Positions 8,534 to 16,932 are shown, counted from the stretch's first letter. The stretch is DNA of 64,000 bases from Oscillospiraceae bacterium (GCA_902765595.1 CACXAQ010000001.1:1-64000); one strand, 5' to 3'. The notes: a model not told the origin generated them from the letters alone. Numbers and translations are program-made.

Positions 8534-9054
8534 TTGTTCTCCTTCCCACCCCAATGGTGATGGTGCTGATGATCGGTGGAGCCCTCGGAAAACAGCATCT
8601 CCATCCCGTGACCGATGGGATCGATCACCGCGGCCAGGTTTTCCTTTGCCGCCTTTTCGCTGCCGGGCAGGTTCACGATCAGCGTCTTGCCGCGGATGCC
8701 CGCCGCGCTGCGGCTCAGGCAGCCTCTCGGCGTGATCTGCAGGCTTGCCCAGCGCATCGCCTCGGGAATGCCGCGCGTCTCTCTCTCGATGACCGCCAGC
8801 GTCGCCTCGGGCGTGACATCCCGCTGGGAAAAGCCCGTGCCGCCGGTGGTCATCACCAGGGCGATCTTCCGTTCGTCCGCACATTGGATCAGCTCCGCCT
8901 CGATCTGCTCCTTCTCGTCCGGGATGATGCTGGTGTAGACGACTTCAAAGCCGGCCTCCTCCAGCATGGCCTTTACGGCCGGGCCGCTGGTGTCCACGCG
9001 CTCCCCGCGGGCGCCCTTGTCGCTGACGGTGATGACCGCCGCTGTGTACTTCAT
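8530..9054 (-). CDS. mog: MogA/MoaB-type molybdenum cofactor protein
   Basis: 174 residues. The N-terminus AAVITVSDKGARGERVD and the TTGGTGFSQRDVTPEAT loop are the signature of the MogA/MoaB family, which adenylates molybdopterin before molybdenum insertion. GCLSRSAAGIRGKTLIVNLPGS completes the domain. The ATG has GGAGGG just upstream at the moaA stop. The C-terminal tail has five histidines (DHQHHHHWGG) and is not part of the usual fold. It overlaps the MOSC gene by four bases. Confidence 0.88.
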   Translation of the reverse strand: MKYTAAVITVSDKGARGERVDTSGPAVKAMLEEAGFEVVYTSIIPDEKEQIEAELIQCADERKIALVMTTGGTGFSQRDVTPEATLAVIERETRGIPEAMRWASLQITPRGCLSRSAAGIRGKTLIVNLPGSEKAAKENLAAVIDPIGHGMEMLFSEGSTDHQHHHHWGGKENK

Positions 9055-9059
9055 GGCTT

Positions 9060-10013
9060 TTACCCTCCGATCTGATTCATGTTGCGGTTTGCGCGGCTGC
9101 GTTCGCTGTAAGACAGCTCTCCGTGCCACTGCGGCTTTTCCAGGATCGCCCGGCGGATCGTCTGTTCCATCTCCTCCAGGTCCATTCCCTTGATGGAGAT
9201 CTCCTCCGAGGAGTGCAGACAAGGCTTGATCTTCCCGTCCGCCGTGATCCGGATGCGGTTGCAGGCGGCGCAGAAATGCGCGCTGACGGGGCTGATGAGA
9301 CCGATGTTTCCCTGTGCGCCGGGCAGGCGGTAGAGCTTTGCCACGCCGCCGTCCGCCGCGGCCGGCTCAAGCTCCGGCAGTCTCTCCGTCACGACGGTGT
9401 AAGGAATAAAGGCCTCGGGACCGAAGTCCCCGCTGTCATACATGGGCATCAGCTCGATAAAGCGCACATCCAACGGATAACGCCTTGTCAGCTCTGCAAG
9501 GGCCGGGATCTCATCGTCGTTGAAGCCCCCGATCAGAACGGCGTTGATTTTGATCTTCTGAAAGCCCTCGCGCAGCGCGGTCTCGATCCCCCGCAGCGCT
9601 TCCGACAGATCTCCGCGCCGGGTGATCCTGCGGTATTTTTCCTTGTCCAGCGTGTCCAGGCTGATGTTCAGGCGATCGACGCCTGCCTCACGCAAGGGCG
9701 CTGCCAGCTTTGGCAGCAGCGTTCCGTTCGTGGTCATGCAGAGCTCCCGGATCCCTTCGATTTGCGACAGCTCCTGACACAGGGAGACGATATCGGGCTT
9801 GATCAGCGGTTCTCCGCCGGTGATGCGCAGCTTCGTGATCCCCAGTGAAGCGGCGGCCCTGACTGCAAGGACCATTTCCTCATGTGTCAGCATATCCTCA
9901 TGCCGCTTTTTGAACACGCCTTCCTCCGGCATGCAATAGCGGCAGCGCAGATTGCACAGCTCTGTCACAGAAAGACGCAGGTAGGTGATCTCTCTTCCGT
10001 ATGTGTCTTTCAT
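9060..10013 (-). CDS. moaA: GTP 3',8-cyclase
   Basis: 317 residues, starting at the ATG after GGAAAGGAGG. MoaA converts GTP to the cyclic intermediate that begins molybdopterin synthesis. The N-terminal radical SAM cluster CNLRCRYC (about residue 20) and ITGGEPL are present. So is the C-terminal second cluster CAACNRIRI...KPC, and the protein ends in the Gly-Gly tail needed for activity. Length matches the family. It heads the minus-strand cofactor operon. A promoter and an 88-base leader lie upstream. Confidence 0.95.
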   Translation of the reverse strand: MKDTYGREITYLRLSVTELCNLRCRYCMPEEGVFKKRHEDMLTHEEMVLAVRAAASLGITKLRITGGEPLIKPDIVSLCQELSQIEGIRELCMTTNGTLLPKLAAPLREAGVDRLNISLDTLDKEKYRRITRRGDLSEALRGIETALREGFQKIKINAVLIGGFNDDEIPALAELTRRYPLDVRFIELMPMYDSGDFGPEAFIPYTVVTERLPELEPAAADGGVAKLYRLPGAQGNIGLISPVSAHFCAACNRIRITADGKIKPCLHSSEEISIKGMDLEEMEQTIRRAILEKPQWHGELSYSERSRANRNMNQIGG

Positions 10014-10108
10014 GCGCTTGCCTCCTTTCCGATTCGCTCCGCCTCGGCCGCAGGTGGTTGCCATCCCGATCCCATCGCGAAACCGACCACAGTTTTTTTC
10101 CAAACCTC

Positions 10109-10137
10109 ATTATATCTGTTTTTCGGAACATGTACAA
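10109..10137 (-). promoter_or_regulatory. Promoter of the moaA operon
   Basis: On the minus strand TTGTAC and TATAAT are separated by exactly 17 bases. The transcript would have a leader of about 90 bases that is GC-rich and can fold. It was not recognised as a molybdenum cofactor riboswitch by eye. Confidence 0.7.
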
Positions 10138-10228
10138 GAGTGCGGTTCACAGAAGTAATATACTTTTTCAACGTTTTTGTATGATCTCATGCCGTTTCGT
10201 ACAACCTGTTTTTTCCATTCATGGTTAT

Positions 10229-10371
10229 AATGGTTATATGATGGCGAAAAGCGAAAAAGCTTTTCGCCGCGCAGCGTTGCTGCGCAGCAAAACAGCATGG
10301 CTGTTTTGCCATATATTCATTGCAAGCATCGGACGAATGATTCTCAAAATCATTCGTCCGATGCTCATTAT
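10229..10371 (+). repeat. Structured multi-hairpin repeat, copy 1
   Basis: This 143-base element shares its first 100 or so bases with 51668-51824. Visible stems are GCGAAAAGC/GCTTTTCGC, GCGCAGC/GCTGCGC, AAAACAGC/GCTGTTTT, and a 17-bp perfect hairpin at 10326-10364 whose sequence is unlike the other copy. The ends match as ATAATG and CATTAT. It lies between the divergent moaA operon and the AraC gene. Confidence 0.85.
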
Positions 10372-10442
10372 ATCCTTTCCCGCTGAATGCTCGGCGCGCT
10401 GAGCGAAGAGCCGGATGACAAGTTGAGGGAGAGGCGCGCCAC

Positions 10443-10471
10443 TTGAACAGAGGCGGATTATGCGCTACAAT
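10443..10471 (+). promoter_or_regulatory. Promoter of the AraC-type regulator
   Basis: TTGAAC (10443) and TACAAT (10466) are 17 bases apart. Because the -10 box lies at 10466, translation must start downstream, supporting the ATG at 10496. Confidence 0.65.
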
Positions 10472-10495
10472 AAGGCAAAGGGAAGGGGTGAATGC

Positions 10496-11446
10496 ATGAA
10501 TCCGATGATCGTGGACAGGATCTCTGTCATAACGGGTGAAGAGAGAGCGATCCTGAATGGCCGAAAGAGCATAGACCGCAGTCTTTACATGGACGGCAGC
10601 CGGGATGTGATCAGCGGGGAGAAGCTGCTGGAAAAGGGAAAGCTCATCGCGATCCGCCCCCATACGCGCTTCATCGCCTTTCCGGAGCATACCCACGACT
10701 ATGTGGAGATGGTCTACATGTGCGCGGGCGAGACCCACCATGTGGTCAACGGCAAGCCCATTGCCCTTCATCAGGGAGAGCTGCTGATGCTGGGGCAGAA
10801 CGCGCATCAGTCCATTGAGGCGGCAGGGGAGAGGGACATTGCGGTAAACTTTATCGTGCGTCCGGCCTTCTTTTCGGGAACCCTGCCCTTTCTCGGTGAG
10901 GAGGAGACGCCGCTGCGCCGTTTTGTGGCGAGCTGCCTGACCGGGGAGAACGAGGCGGGCTATCTTCTGTTTCGCGTGGCGGACATTCCGCCTGTTCAGA
11001 ATCTGATCGAGAACCTGCTCTATACGCTCCTGGAGGACACGCCCAACAAGCGCGGCATTTTGCAGATGACCATGGGGCTTCTCTTTGCCCAGTTGATGAA
11101 CCACACCGAGGCTCTGCAATTTGAGACCCAGGAGCAAAACGCCCTTATCTCCGTCCTGCGCTATCTGGAGGAAAACTACCGGGACGGGAGCCTGACGGAG
11201 GTCGCCGGGCGGCTCCACTATGAACTGCCGTCCCTCTCCCGCCTGATCCGGCAAAGGACGGGGAAAAAGTACACGGAGCTGCTGCAGGAGAAGCGCCTGA
11301 GCCAGGCGGCGTGGCTGCTGCGCAACACGGACAAAAACGTGGACGAGATCGCAAATGCGGTGGGGTATGAGAACATGACATATTTTCACCGCTTGTTTCA
11401 AACACGCTTCGGACAGACACCCAGACAGTACCGTGCCTGCAAATAA
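10496..11446 (+). CDS. AraC-family transcriptional regulator with cupin domain
   Basis: 316 residues from the ATG preceded by GGAAGGGG. The N-terminal half is a sugar-sensing cupin (FPEHTHDYVEMVYM, GETHHVVNGKPIALHQGELLML). The C-terminal 100 residues hold the two helix-turn-helix units, ending in EIANAVGYENMTYFHRLFQ and FGQTPRQYR. The next genes on the same strand break down rhamnose, so it is probably their activator. This is inference from position. Confidence 0.87.
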   Translation: MNPMIVDRISVITGEERAILNGRKSIDRSLYMDGSRDVISGEKLLEKGKLIAIRPHTRFIAFPEHTHDYVEMVYMCAGETHHVVNGKPIALHQGELLMLGQNAHQSIEAAGERDIAVNFIVRPAFFSGTLPFLGEEETPLRRFVASCLTGENEAGYLLFRVADIPPVQNLIENLLYTLLEDTPNKRGILQMTMGLLFAQLMNHTEALQFETQEQNALISVLRYLEENYRDGSLTEVAGRLHYELPSLSRLIRQRTGKKYTELLQEKRLSQAAWLLRNTDKNVDEIANAVGYENMTYFHRLFQTRFGQTPRQYRACK

Positions 11447-11478
11447 GGTTACTTTTTCGGATAAGCCCCGACATGGAG

Positions 11479-11526
11479 AATCACCCTCCCATCCTGTATA
11501 CTGGTACACAGGACGGGAGGGTGATT
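11479..11526 (+). promoter_or_regulatory. Hairpin covering the rhaB ribosome binding site
   Basis: AATCACCCTCCCATCCTGT pairs with ACAGGACGGGAGGGTGATT over 19 bases with one mismatch. The second arm contains the GGGAGGG ribosome site of rhaB, whose TTG start follows three bases later. It could limit translation or, with ATTATTTTG after it, terminate the AraC transcript. Confidence 0.6.
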
Positions 11527-11529
11527 ATT

Positions 11530-12807
11530 TTGAAACGCTATCTTGCCATTGACATCGGCGCCTCCTCCGGCAGGCACATCGTGGGCTGGACGGAAGATGG
11601 CGAGCTGAAAACCGAAGAGGTTTATCGCTTCCCCAACGGCGTGACCGAGCTCGACGGCCATCTGACCTGGGACATCGACGCGCTGACAAGCCATGTGAAG
11701 GCGGGCATCGAAAAGGCGCGGGAGCGTTTCGGAGCCGTCGAGAGCCTCTCGGTCGACACCTGGGGCGTGGACTATGTGCTGCTGCGGGGCGATGAAGAAG
11801 TCCGGCCTTGCTATGCCTACCGGGACAAACGAACGGAATTCTATATCCCGCAGGTGCATGAGAAATTCAGCTTTACCCGGCTCTATCGACACACGGGCAT
11901 CCAGTTTCAGCCCTTTAATACGATTTACCAGCTCTATGCGGATCAGGAGGCCGGACGCCTGGAGGGTGTGACGGACTTCCTGATGATGCCGGAATACCTG
12001 ATGTACAAACTCTGCGGCGTCAAGGCCCACGAGTACACCAACGCCACCACGGTTGGCATGGTGAACGCGGAGGCCGGGGAATACGACCCCGAGATCATCA
12101 AGGCGCTCGGCCTGCCGGAACAGCTCTTCCACAAGCTGCAGCAGCCCGGTACCGCGATCGGGGAATATGAGGGCATCAAGGTCGTCCTCTGCGCCACCCA
12201 TGACACCGGCTCCGCGGTGGAGGGCATTCCCATGGCGGAGGACGCGCCCTATATCTCCTCCGGCACCTGGTCGCTGCTGGGTGTGAAGACCCCCAAGCCC
12301 ATTACCAACACGGCCAGCGAGCTTGCCAACTGGTCCAACGAGGGCGGCGTGGGCTACAACCGCTACCAGAAGAACATCATGGGCATGTGGCTCATCAACC
12401 GCCTGCGGGACGAGCTCTGCCCCGACAAGCCCTTCGGTGAGATCGTGGCCGAAGCCGAGGCCAGCCGTTTTGAGGAGACGGTCGACGCCAACGCCTCCGC
12501 CTTTCTCGCCCCGGAGAGCATGAAAGCCGCCTTTGAAAAGGCGCTCTCCATGCCGCCCCAGACGGTAGGCGATTACTTCCGCTGCGCCTATCGGAGCCTG
12601 GCGCTCAGCTATATGAACGCCGTTCAGGAGCTGCAGCACAACACCGGCAAGCACTATGACAGCATTTACATTGTGGGCGGCGGAGCAAAGAACGCATTCC
12701 TCAACGAGCTGACCGAAAAAGCCAGCGGCAAAAAAGTGATCGCCCTGCCCATCGAGGCCACGGCCATCGGCAATCTGAAAATACAAATCCAGGCGGATCA
12801 ATCATAA
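11530..12807 (+). CDS. rhaB: Rhamnulokinase, C-terminus shortened
   Basis: 425 residues. A TTG start is chosen because GGGAGGG lies 8 bases upstream and the FGGY-kinase N-terminus YLAIDIGASSGRHIVG begins there. It phosphorylates L-rhamnulose. Other kinase signatures are VDTWGVDYVLL, CATHDTGSAV, SGTWSLLG and VGGGAKNAFLNELT. Rhamnulokinases are usually about 470-490 residues. Here homology stops at PIEATAIGN and the protein ends after ten unrelated residues. About 45 C-terminal residues are missing, perhaps through a frameshifting deletion. Activity is uncertain. Confidence 0.85.
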   Translation: MKRYLAIDIGASSGRHIVGWTEDGELKTEEVYRFPNGVTELDGHLTWDIDALTSHVKAGIEKARERFGAVESLSVDTWGVDYVLLRGDEEVRPCYAYRDKRTEFYIPQVHEKFSFTRLYRHTGIQFQPFNTIYQLYADQEAGRLEGVTDFLMMPEYLMYKLCGVKAHEYTNATTVGMVNAEAGEYDPEIIKALGLPEQLFHKLQQPGTAIGEYEGIKVVLCATHDTGSAVEGIPMAEDAPYISSGTWSLLGVKTPKPITNTASELANWSNEGGVGYNRYQKNIMGMWLINRLRDELCPDKPFGEIVAEAEASRFEETVDANASAFLAPESMKAAFEKALSMPPQTVGDYFRCAYRSLALSYMNAVQELQHNTGKHYDSIYIVGGGAKNAFLNELTEKASGKKVIALPIEATAIGNLKIQIQADQS

Positions 12808-12822
12808 ACAGGAGGTCGGATC

Positions 12823-14244
12823 ATGTTAGTCAATACCAAAGCACGCGTCGGCGTATTCGCCATTGCCCTGGGCGCCTATCTGCCCCAGTTCCCGAGCCTG
12901 GTTCCCGAGTTTGAGGGCCAGTATGCGGACTTCAAAACGCGCATCCCCGACTCCGTCGAGCTCATCGACGGCGGCATCGTCACCACCAAGGAGAAGGCCA
13001 TGGCAGCCGGTGACAAGTTCCGCGCAGCCGACGTGGATCTGGTGATCCTGCAGCTGCTGACCTATGCAACCTCCTACAACATGCTGCCCGCCGTGCGGGA
13101 TTTGGACGTGCCGGTGGTGCTGGTCAACCTCCAGAAGAAGAAAGCGCCGGATTACGCCAACACCGACACCGCCACCTGGCTCGGCACCCTCTATGCCTGC
13201 GGCGCCGTGGGCGAGATGGTGGCGGACCTGGAGCGCGCCGGCAAGCGCCATGCGGTCATCACCGGCGTCGTCGAGGGCGGCGACCCCGAGGTCGACGCCG
13301 AGATCGCCGACTGGTGCAAAGCCGCGCAGGTGCGCCGGAGATTCCGTGACACGAATCTCGCCCAGATCGGCAGGCCCTACCCCGGCATGATGGACCTGTA
13401 CATCGACGAGACCAACCTCTACCACCGGATGTGGCTCTACACCAAGCAGTTCGACTGGGAGAAGATGTGGGCCATCGCCGACGATATCACCGACGAGGAG
13501 CAGATCCGCGCCAAGGCCGAGGAGATCCTCAACACCTTCGACATTGGGGGCGGCGGCACCGTCGAAAAGGTCTGGGACATGGCCAAGTATGTGGTCGCCT
13601 TTGAGCAGTGGGTGAAGGACGAGCAGCTGGGCTTCGTAGCCAGCCACTATGACGGCTTCGCCCAGGGCGTGGCAGGGAAGCTGGACTCCATGCTGATCCC
13701 CGCCTTTTCCATGCTCATCAAGCAGGGCACCGCCTGCGCGGTGGAGGGCGACATCAAGGTCGCCATGGCCATGTCCATCCTCAAGACCATCTCCGGCATG
13801 GGCCAGCTGAGCGAGATGTACTCCATCGACTTTGACGAGGACATCTGCATCATCGGCCACTCCGGCTCCGGCGACGCGGACATCTCCAAGGCGAAAAAGC
13901 CCACCATGAAGATTGTCCCTGTGTTTCACGGCAAGACCGGGGGCGGGTATCTCACCCAATTCTATCCCGCCGAGGGTCCCGTGACCTATCTGGGCATCAC
14001 CCAGGACCGGGATGGCCACTTTAAATTTGTCGTGGCCGAAGGCGTCAACGAGCCCGGCCCCATCTTCACCTTCGGCGACACCAATATGCGCACCCGCTTC
14101 ACCTGCGGCGCACGGGACTTCTGCAACCGCTGGAGCGAGGCCGGCCCCACCCACCACATGGCCGCCTCCTCCGGCCGCCACATCGACACGATCCTCAAGG
14201 TCGCCAAGATCTTCAATGTCTCGGTGGATGTAATCACACGCTAA
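12823..14244 (+). CDS. L-fucose/L-arabinose isomerase family protein, likely L-rhamnose isomerase
   Basis: 473 residues with AACAGGAGG upstream. The sequence belongs to the arabinose/fucose isomerase superfamily rather than to classical RhaA. Recognisable segments are VDLVILQLLTYATSYNMLPAV, FVASHYDGFAQGVAGKL, ACAVEGDIKVAMAMSIL and GRHIDTILKVAKIF. Lying between rhamnulokinase and rhamnulose-phosphate aldolase, it most likely converts L-rhamnose to L-rhamnulose. No other isomerase is in the operon. Sugar specificity is inferred from context only. Confidence 0.8.
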   Translation: MLVNTKARVGVFAIALGAYLPQFPSLVPEFEGQYADFKTRIPDSVELIDGGIVTTKEKAMAAGDKFRAADVDLVILQLLTYATSYNMLPAVRDLDVPVVLVNLQKKKAPDYANTDTATWLGTLYACGAVGEMVADLERAGKRHAVITGVVEGGDPEVDAEIADWCKAAQVRRRFRDTNLAQIGRPYPGMMDLYIDETNLYHRMWLYTKQFDWEKMWAIADDITDEEQIRAKAEEILNTFDIGGGGTVEKVWDMAKYVVAFEQWVKDEQLGFVASHYDGFAQGVAGKLDSMLIPAFSMLIKQGTACAVEGDIKVAMAMSILKTISGMGQLSEMYSIDFDEDICIIGHSGSGDADISKAKKPTMKIVPVFHGKTGGGYLTQFYPAEGPVTYLGITQDRDGHFKFVVAEGVNEPGPIFTFGDTNMRTRFTCGARDFCNRWSEAGPTHHMAASSGRHIDTILKVAKIFNVSVDVITR

Positions 14245-14247
14245 TGC

Positions 14248-14291
14248 TGTCATTGCGAACCAGTGACCGAGTCACTGGTGTGGCAATCCGT
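14248..14291 (+). repeat. Palindromic repeat, single unit
   Basis: The unit contains ACCAGTGAC/GTCACTGGT (9 bp, loop CGA), flanked by CATTGCGA and GGCAATCC, which also pair. Closely related units occur at 33644 and 33705. It sits inside the rhamnose operon between isomerase and aldolase genes. Confidence 0.75.
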
Positions 14292-14317
14292 ATTCATAGA
14301 ACGAAAAGGAGATTGAA

Positions 14318-15130
14318 ATGAGAGACATTCTGACCGCGCCCTTTATGGTGGAGATGATCCGCACCACCACGAACATGTATAACCACGGCTGGGATGAGCG
14401 CAACGGCGGCAACATCAGCCTGCTGCTGGACGAGGCGGAAGTGAAGGAATACCTGGACACCGACAAGGTCCTGCGTACCATCCCCACCGGCTTTTCCGCC
14501 CCGGAGCTGGAAGGGAAATACTTCCTTGTCACCGGCACCGGAAAATATTTCAAGAACGTCCAGTATGCCCCCGTCGTGAATCTTGGCCTTGTCCGCCTCA
14601 CCGACGGCGGCGAGACGGCGGAGCTGCTCTGGGGCTACAGCGACGGAGGCAAGTTCACCTCCGAGTTTCCCGCCCACATGATGAGCCATGTGGCCCGGCT
14701 CCAGGTCGACCCCGAAAACCGCGTGGTCATGCACTGCCACCCGGCAAACCTGCTGGCCATGACCTATGTGCACACCCTGGACGAGCGGGAATTCACCCGT
14801 ACCCTCTGGCAGATGTGCACCGAGTGCATCGTTGTCTTCCCGGACGGCGTGAACGTGCTGCCCTGGATGCTCTGCGGCACCAACGAGATCGGCGAAGCCA
14901 CGGCGGAGAAGATGGCGACGGCCCGCCTGGTGGTCTGGTCCCTCCACGGCATCTACGGCGCGGGCAAGGACCTGGACGAGACCTTCGGCCTCATCGAGAC
15001 CGCAGAGAAGGCCGCCGAGATCTACATGAAGATCGCCCACCTGCCTCGGGTCAACACCATCACCGACGACATGATGCACCAGCTCGAGGCGCGCTTTGGC
15101 GTCAAGGGCCGCGAGGGATATCTGGACTGA
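14318..15130 (+). CDS. rhaD: Rhamnulose-1-phosphate aldolase
   Basis: 270 residues, close to the 274 of the E. coli enzyme. It splits rhamnulose 1-phosphate to dihydroxyacetone phosphate and lactaldehyde. Class II aldolase features are GWDERNGGNISLLL near residue 24, the zinc-binding MHCHPANLLAM near 131, and WSLHGIYGAG near 207, whose histidine is the third ligand. It completes the kinase-isomerase-aldolase set. A palindromic repeat separates it from the isomerase gene. Confidence 0.92.
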   Translation: MRDILTAPFMVEMIRTTTNMYNHGWDERNGGNISLLLDEAEVKEYLDTDKVLRTIPTGFSAPELEGKYFLVTGTGKYFKNVQYAPVVNLGLVRLTDGGETAELLWGYSDGGKFTSEFPAHMMSHVARLQVDPENRVVMHCHPANLLAMTYVHTLDEREFTRTLWQMCTECIVVFPDGVNVLPWMLCGTNEIGEATAEKMATARLVVWSLHGIYGAGKDLDETFGLIETAEKAAEIYMKIAHLPRVNTITDDMMHQLEARFGVKGREGYLD

Positions 15131-15350
15131 CACGCGGAAAACAAAGCTCCCCATGCGCAGCGCCCTTTCCCATGTCCGGCGCAGCTGAATCCTGAGAGGG
15201 CTGCAAGGAAAGGGGATAGGCCGACCAAGCTTTTTTTCGAGCCGGGGAACGAGAAAACCCCATTTTTCCGTTTTCAGCCTATAGGGTTTTGACCGAAGCT
15301 GTGATATAATACAAAAAAACGGAAAAATGATTTGGAAAGGAAGCGAGGAT

Positions 15351-16505
15351 ATGAAAGCGGTCATCGCAATCGACTCTCTTAAGGGCAGCCTCAGCTCTCT
15401 GCAGGCAGGCGACGCCATCCGCGCCGGGATCCTGCGTGTTTGCAGGGACGCCGTGGTGCAGGTACGCCCCCTGGCGGACGGAGGCGAGGGAACGGTCGAA
15501 GCGCTGACCGTCGGCATGGGGGGCGAGCTTCAGACCGTGAGCGTGACCGGACCCTTGGGAAAAAAGCTGGACGCCCGGTACGGCATCCTGGCAGACGGTG
15601 TCACCGCCATTTTGGAAATGTCCGCGGCGGCGGGCATCACCCTGGTGGAGGACGCTGAGCGCAATCCCCTCCACACCACGACTTACGGCGTGGGCGAAAT
15701 GATCCGGGATGCGATCGGGAAGGGCTGCCGGCACTTCATCGTGGGCATCGGCGGCAGCGCCACCAACGACGGCGGCATCGGCATGCTCCAGGCCCTGGGC
15801 TTCGGAATGCTCAATGAGGCCGGGCAACAGGTCCCCTTCGGCGCCAAGGGGCTGGAGGAGCTCAGACGGATCACAACGGACGGTGTTCTCCCCGAACTGA
15901 AGGACTGCACCTTCCGCATTGCCTGCGATGTGACCAATCCGCTCTGCGGTGAAAACGGAGCCAGCGCCATTTACGGACCGCAGAAGGGCGCTACCCCCTC
16001 CATGATCCCGCAGATGGACAAGTGGCTGAAGGCCTACGCAAAGCTGGCCCAGGAAAGCAATCCTGCGGCAGACCGGGAATTCCCCGGCACCGGAGCGGCC
16101 GGCGGCCTGGGCTTTGCCTTCCTGAGCTTCACCAATGCCGTTCTGGAATCCGGCATCAAAATCGTGCTGGAGGAGACCAGACTGGAGGAGTATGTGAAGG
16201 ACGCCGACATCGTCATTACCGGCGAGGGGCGGCTGGACGGCCAGACCGTTATGGGCAAGGCGCCCATCGGCGTGGCGAAGATCGCCAAAAAGTATGGCAA
16301 GCCCGTTGTCGCCTTTGCCGGCTGCGTGACGCCGGACGCTGTCAAGTGCAACGAGCACGGGATCGACGCCTTCTTTCCCATCCTGCGCGGCGTAGCAACG
16401 CTTTCCAAGGCAATGGATCCCGCCAATGCCCACAAGAATATGGCCGATACCGTGGAGCAGGTATTCCGCCTGCTGACAATGAGGCAGCGGGAGGCAAGGA
16501 CATAA
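15351..16505 (+). CDS. Glycerate kinase, GarK/GlxK type
   Basis: 384 residues. The ATG at 15351 is chosen because GGAAAGGAAG precedes it and the family N-terminus AVIAIDSLKGSLSS starts there. Signatures include RPLADGGEGTVEAL, GIGGSATNDGGIGMLQALG, DVTNPLCGENGA and ITGEGRLDGQTVMGKAP. It phosphorylates glycerate into the lower glycolytic pathway. A TATAAT lies at 15305-15310 but no -35 box stands at the usual spacing. Confidence 0.93.
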   Translation: MKAVIAIDSLKGSLSSLQAGDAIRAGILRVCRDAVVQVRPLADGGEGTVEALTVGMGGELQTVSVTGPLGKKLDARYGILADGVTAILEMSAAAGITLVEDAERNPLHTTTYGVGEMIRDAIGKGCRHFIVGIGGSATNDGGIGMLQALGFGMLNEAGQQVPFGAKGLEELRRITTDGVLPELKDCTFRIACDVTNPLCGENGASAIYGPQKGATPSMIPQMDKWLKAYAKLAQESNPAADREFPGTGAAGGLGFAFLSFTNAVLESGIKIVLEETRLEEYVKDADIVITGEGRLDGQTVMGKAPIGVAKIAKKYGKPVVAFAGCVTPDAVKCNEHGIDAFFPILRGVATLSKAMDPANAHKNMADTVEQVFRLLTMRQREART

Positions 16506-16542
16506 GTCATCACGCGACGCTTTCTGGAAGGGAGAGAGAACC

Positions 16543-16797
16543 ATGATCAGAACGACGCTGAAAATCGAGGGGATGATGTGCTCCATGTGCGAGGCGCACA
16601 TCAAGGACTTGATCCGGAAAGCTGTCCCCGGCGCGGAAAAGGTCTCCGCCTCCCACACAAAGGGCGAAGCCAGCTTTCTGAGCGAAGAGGCGGTGGAGGA
16701 GGCAGCGATGAAAGAGGCCATCGCCGCAAGCGGTTACACCTGCCTGAACGTGACGGAGGAGCCCTATGAGAAAAAAGGCTGGTTTGGGCGGCGGTAA
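16543..16797 (+). CDS. Heavy-metal-associated (HMA) domain protein
   Basis: 84 residues with one HMA fold. The metal site is IEGMMCSMCEAHI, where CSMC binds copper or another soft metal. The C-terminus ends in a basic WFGRR. It follows glycerate kinase and has GGAAGGGAGAG upstream. It could be a metallochaperone, but no partner ATPase is adjacent; one is found 6 kb downstream with its own HMA protein. Confidence 0.8.
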   Translation: MIRTTLKIEGMMCSMCEAHIKDLIRKAVPGAEKVSASHTKGEASFLSEEAVEEAAMKEAIAASGYTCLNVTEEPYEKKGWFGRR

Positions 16798-16875
16798 GCC
16801 CATACAGAAGGGATTTCGGATCCCGTTTGCCGGAACACCCGCAACAGAGGCGCTGCGCAGCGACCTGCCGAAAAG

Positions 16876-16916
16876 AAAAACCACCGATCTGTGTTTTGCA
16901 CAGATCGGTGGTTTTT
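16876..16916. terminator. Bidirectional hairpin terminator
   Basis: AAAAACCACCGATCTGTG pairs with CACAGATCGGTGGTTTTT around a five-base loop. It lies between the converging HMA gene and the DtxR-type gene, with runs of T on either strand. Confidence 0.9.
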
Positions 16917-16932
16917 CAATTGATCGGGAAGC

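Noticed and set aside
10014..10102. Molybdenum cofactor riboswitch before moaA
   Set aside because: The leader is GC-rich and foldable, but I could not match the known consensus by eye. A covariance search would decide.
10187..11509. 440-codon minus-strand frame across the structured repeat and AraC gene
   Set aside because: It mostly mirrors the AraC coding strand. Its C-terminal end is only the repeat read as protein.
15289..15310. TTGACC and TATAAT before glycerate kinase as a promoter
   Set aside because: The spacing is only 10 bases; only the -10 box may be real.
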